64,000 nucleotides of DNA, from the NCBI RefSeq assembly GCF_002192415.1, contig NZ_CP021780.1:868001-932000 (forward strand), in the 5' to 3' direction. The notes beneath the pieces were generated by a model. That model was not told where the DNA came from and made no database searches. It saw only the letters and a list, made by a program, of their open reading frames with translations. The stretch comes from Paenibacillus donghaensis (GTDB lineage Bacteria > Bacillota > Bacilli > Paenibacillales > Paenibacillaceae). How positions within the stretch are numbered: position 1 is the first letter of the stretch; every line of letters starts with the position of its first letter. The translations under genes and the position numbers were made by a program. Below, piece after piece: positions 61,798 through 64,000 of this stretch.

Positions 61798-62040
61798 CGG
61801 AATATTACTGTTTAGATCCGAGCGAGGATTTAGAGTGTTGTCCAGGAAGGTTTGGCGCGAATAGATACTAGAGTAGTTACTATGTAGCTTCTCAGTGAGG
61901 ATTTATGTTACCCTGGAACGTTTGGCGTAAATAGATGCGAAAGTGGTTACTACTTAGGACCCCAGCCATCCCCAAGTAGGTTTGCGCCTTCGGAGTAGTA
62001 CAACAGAGGTGGCTATGGGGAAAAACTACCGTTAATACCT
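61798..62040. repeat. GTTACTACTTAG-type repeat DNA, left part
   Basis: Contains two degenerate copies of GATTTAGAGTGTTG.CC.GG followed by AGGTTTGGCG.AA.TAGAT, and GCGAAAGTGGTTACTACTTA (61937-61956). The matching inverse end is at 63657-63677, so the IS256 element at 62049 was inserted into a pre-existing element of roughly 300 bp. No gene is seen in 61598-62048. Confidence 0.65.
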
Positions 62041-62048
62041 GGCTCATG

Positions 62049-63487
62049 GATGGCGTAAAATAGTTTGTGTAAGGACCGGGGAGTCTAGTAAACGACAAAA
62101 AAGTAGGGTATCCTTGGGATTGCGAAAGTCACCAAGAAAAGGAGCCCTACTCAATGACCAGTATACAACAAAACCCGTTCCATGATCTACTCGAAAATAG
62201 CATCCAAAGTTTTCTGAAAGAAAAGATTGAACTCATGCTCCGCGAAGAAATCAAAAATTATCTCGGTGTCGAACATCCGGAAGACTCCAATACTCGCAAC
62301 GGATATTACACCCGCACCTGGAAAACACGCCACGGCCTGATCCCCGACCTGAACGTCCCACGGGATCGGCAGGGTCAATTCCAGACGGAGCTCTTTGAGC
62401 CCTACCAGCGCCGGGAGGCGTGGCTGGAAGACACCGTCATCCATATGTATAAAGGCGGCATGAGCACCCGGGATATCGCTTCGTTTATCGAAAAAATGTT
62501 CGGGACCTCGTACTCGCCAACCACCGTGAGCAACATCACCGGCACGGTGCTGGAAGATGTGGCTGCCTGGCAAAATCGTCCGCTCTCTAAGCGTTACTCG
62601 GTCATCTATCTGGATGGCATGTACGTCAAACTGAAGCGCCAAACCGTGGCCAGTGAAGTCATCTACATCGCGATGGGGATCGACGAAGACGGGCACCGGG
62701 AAATTCTCAGCTTCGCTATTGGCGGCAAGGAGAGCGCGTATGGCTGGCGGGAAGTGCTGCAAGACCTGCACCGCAGAGGCGTGCATGAGGTGCTGCTGGG
62801 CGTCTTTGACGGGCTGGCCGGGCTGGAGGAAGCCTTCAAGGAAACCTACCCCAAAGCCGATGTCCAGCGCTGTGTGACCCACAAGATGCGCAACACGCTG
62901 CCCAAAATTCGGGATACCCACAAGACCGAGATGGTCGGCGATTTGAAGACCATTTACACCGCACCGGATAAGGATGTGGCACTTGCCAACTTTGATGTGG
63001 TGCTGAAGAAATGGGGCAAAATCTATCCCAAGGAACTAGAGTCCTGGGGGGACAGCTGGATGTGTTGCTACGCTTTTACGACTACCCACCCCAGATCTGG
63101 TACGCCATTTACACGTCCAACCCGATCGAGCGAACCAACAAAGAAATCCGCAAACGGCTGCGTCCCATGAACAGTTTGACCAATATGGATGCCGCCGAAA
63201 AGATTGTCTATTTGGAAGCGATTGGGTACAACGAGAGATGGAGCCGACGTGTCCTGCGGGGGTTTGGGGACCCCCAGACGAAAGCCGCTTTGAGTAAAAA
63301 GTTTGCGGAAAAGTATCCCCCAGCCCAAGACAGCTAAGAACAAAACCGACGGCAGACGTAACTGGATATGAAAGGAAATTTTCGCAGGGGGGATCCCCCC
63401 TGACCCTTTGAATACCATTCATATCCATTGTCCCAATGGATATCCTACAACCCTTAAAAATAATTACACAAACTTCTTGACGCTACC
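62049..63487 (+). mobile_element. Complete IS256-family insertion sequence
   Basis: Length 1439 bp. Inverted ends: left GATGGCGTAAAATAGTTTGT then GTAA; right, read inversely, GGTAGCGTCAAGAAGTTTGT then GTAA, alike at 18 of 24 positions. The flanks are the exact 8-bp duplication GGCTCATG (62041-62048 and 63488-63495). Size, single transposase gene and 8-bp duplication all fit IS256. Confidence 0.93.
62154..63337 (+). CDS. IS256-family transposase (frameshifted as given)
   Basis: DDE transposase of the mutator/IS256 group: NYLGVEHPEDSNTRNGYYTR, YLDGMYVKLKR (first Asp), VLLGVFDGLAGLEEAFKETY (second Asp), CVTHKMRN. The frame breaks at 63046-63051: six Gs are present where seven would read ELESWGGQLDVLLRFYDYPP. 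The second part (WYAIYTSNPIERTNKEIRKR) then runs to 63337. With one G added the protein is 394 residues, normal for the family. Start ATG 62154 follows AAAAGGAG. Confidence 0.92.
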
Positions 63488-63495
63488 GGCTCATG

Positions 63496-64000
63496 CTCGA
63501 TTGTCGTGTCTTATAGGGAAAAGTTACCACTACATCGTCCATTTAGGGCTTTTCGGAGCGGATAGGACCTTATTAGTGGTAAAAATTCCCTATAAGCTCA
63601 CTAGAACGCCCAACCTTCGTCCAACTAGCGGTAGAATTTCCCTATCATCTCTCACTGGATCTAAGTAGTAACCGAAAGTGCATCTAATTTCAGCCAAATT
63701 GCCCATCAACGGGTGATTAAGTGCAAATATGAAACTAATATCGAGGAAATCAGACCTCTTACGCTCAGAAGCCCCAAATAGATTCCTTTTTGTATCTATT
63801 TGCTCCAAAACGGAAAAAATCCGCCAATTAGTTGCGTGTTCGGTTACTGCTTAGGATTCAGCCAGGATTTAGAGTGTTGCCCTGGAACCTTCGGAGGAAT
63901 TAGATGCGAAACTGCAACTAATTTCAGCCGAAACGCCCATTATCAGGAGAATAAGTGCAAATCTGCAACTAAATTCGAGTAAAGCAAGCTTATTACGCTC
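63496..64000. repeat. GTTACTACTTAG-type repeat DNA, right part, running off the window
   Basis: GGATCTAAGTAGTAACC (63657) closes the element interrupted by IS256, and CGGTTACTGCTTAGGATTC (63840) opens another. 63951-63980 (AATAAGTGCAAATCTGCAAC plus flank) is the inverse of 40734-40764, and AGGATTTAGAGTGTTGCCCT (63854) echoes 61815 and 40820-40845. No gene is seen here. Confidence 0.65.

Overview
The window reads as a chromosomal stretch of a Gram-positive, endospore-forming Firmicute, most likely Paenibacillus or a close relative. The evidence is low-to-mid-50s GC with frequent GTG/TTG starts behind strong AGGAGG sites, a Phe T-box, Spo0E-like and CotF-like sporulation proteins, a type II GalT, GlcT/PtsG/HPr/EI, FloT, MutS2 and a PduO-type adenosyltransferase. 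The genus is an inference from remembered family resemblance; no search was run.

Layout. 1-0.65 kb: debris of an IS200/IS605-type element abutting a GH43 glycosidase fragment, then a structured repeat. 0.68-6.3 kb: ArsR-like regulator, membrane acyltransferase, alpha/beta hydrolase, HAD phosphatase, sirtuin, aldo/keto reductase. 6.4-11.2 kb: AraC regulator divergent from galK-galE-galT (Leloir pathway). 11.4-17.3 kb: Fe-alcohol dehydrogenase, yuaF-floT behind a sigmaW-like promoter, an ABC transporter pair. 17.3-22.7 kb: glcT, antiterminator-controlled ptsG, ptsH-ptsI. 23.1-25.5 kb: intracellular type I pullulanase with a C-terminal CBM41-like domain. 25.5-26.9 kb: repeat-filled non-coding insert bracketed by a 25-bp direct repeat. 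26.9-28.5 kb: membrane diguanylate cyclase. 28.9-33.9 kb: MurNAc salvage operon murQ-murP-mupG-murR-crr with RpiR-type operators. 34.0-37.9 kb: T-box, pheS, pheT. 38.1-40.3 kb: a ZapA with a very long coiled coil. 40.3-43.1 kb: repeats, a CuA-like lipoprotein, a GGDEF protein. 43.1-47.1 kb: holin-like protein, mutS2, DUF350 protein, a micropeptide, a zinc-ribbon protein. 47.2-49.6 kb: DcuS/CitA-type two-component system. 49.6-53.0 kb: ECF sigma/anti-sigma locus bracketed by ~290-bp inverted repeats. 53.1-54.9 kb: fumarate-reductase-like lipoprotein plus an FMN-binding lipoprotein. 55-59 kb: DAO-type oxidase, CotF-like genes, Lrp regulator plus aminotransferase. 59.1-61.6 kb: 63-bp tandem array before a Spo0E-like gene, adenosyltransferase, pseudouridine synthase. 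62.0-63.5 kb: complete IS256-family element with an 8-bp target duplication, inserted into an older repeat.

How the genes work together. The window is rich in carbohydrate and cell-wall sugar use: galactose, glucose PTS, alpha-glucan debranching and peptidoglycan amino-sugar salvage share HPr/EI. A possible exported reductase module (FAD lipoprotein with fumarate reductase-type active-site residues plus FMN lipoprotein) lies downstream of a C4-dicarboxylate-type sensor.

Quality note: pheS, the GGDEF gene and the IS256 transposase each lack exactly one G in a poly-G run, which suggests systematic homopolymer undercalling. The non-coding DNA carries several repeat families (structured ~215-bp element, ~290-bp inverted repeat, 63-bp array, GTTACTACTTAG-ended elements, TTATCCTTCTATTT hairpin elements). 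These are the least explained part of the window.
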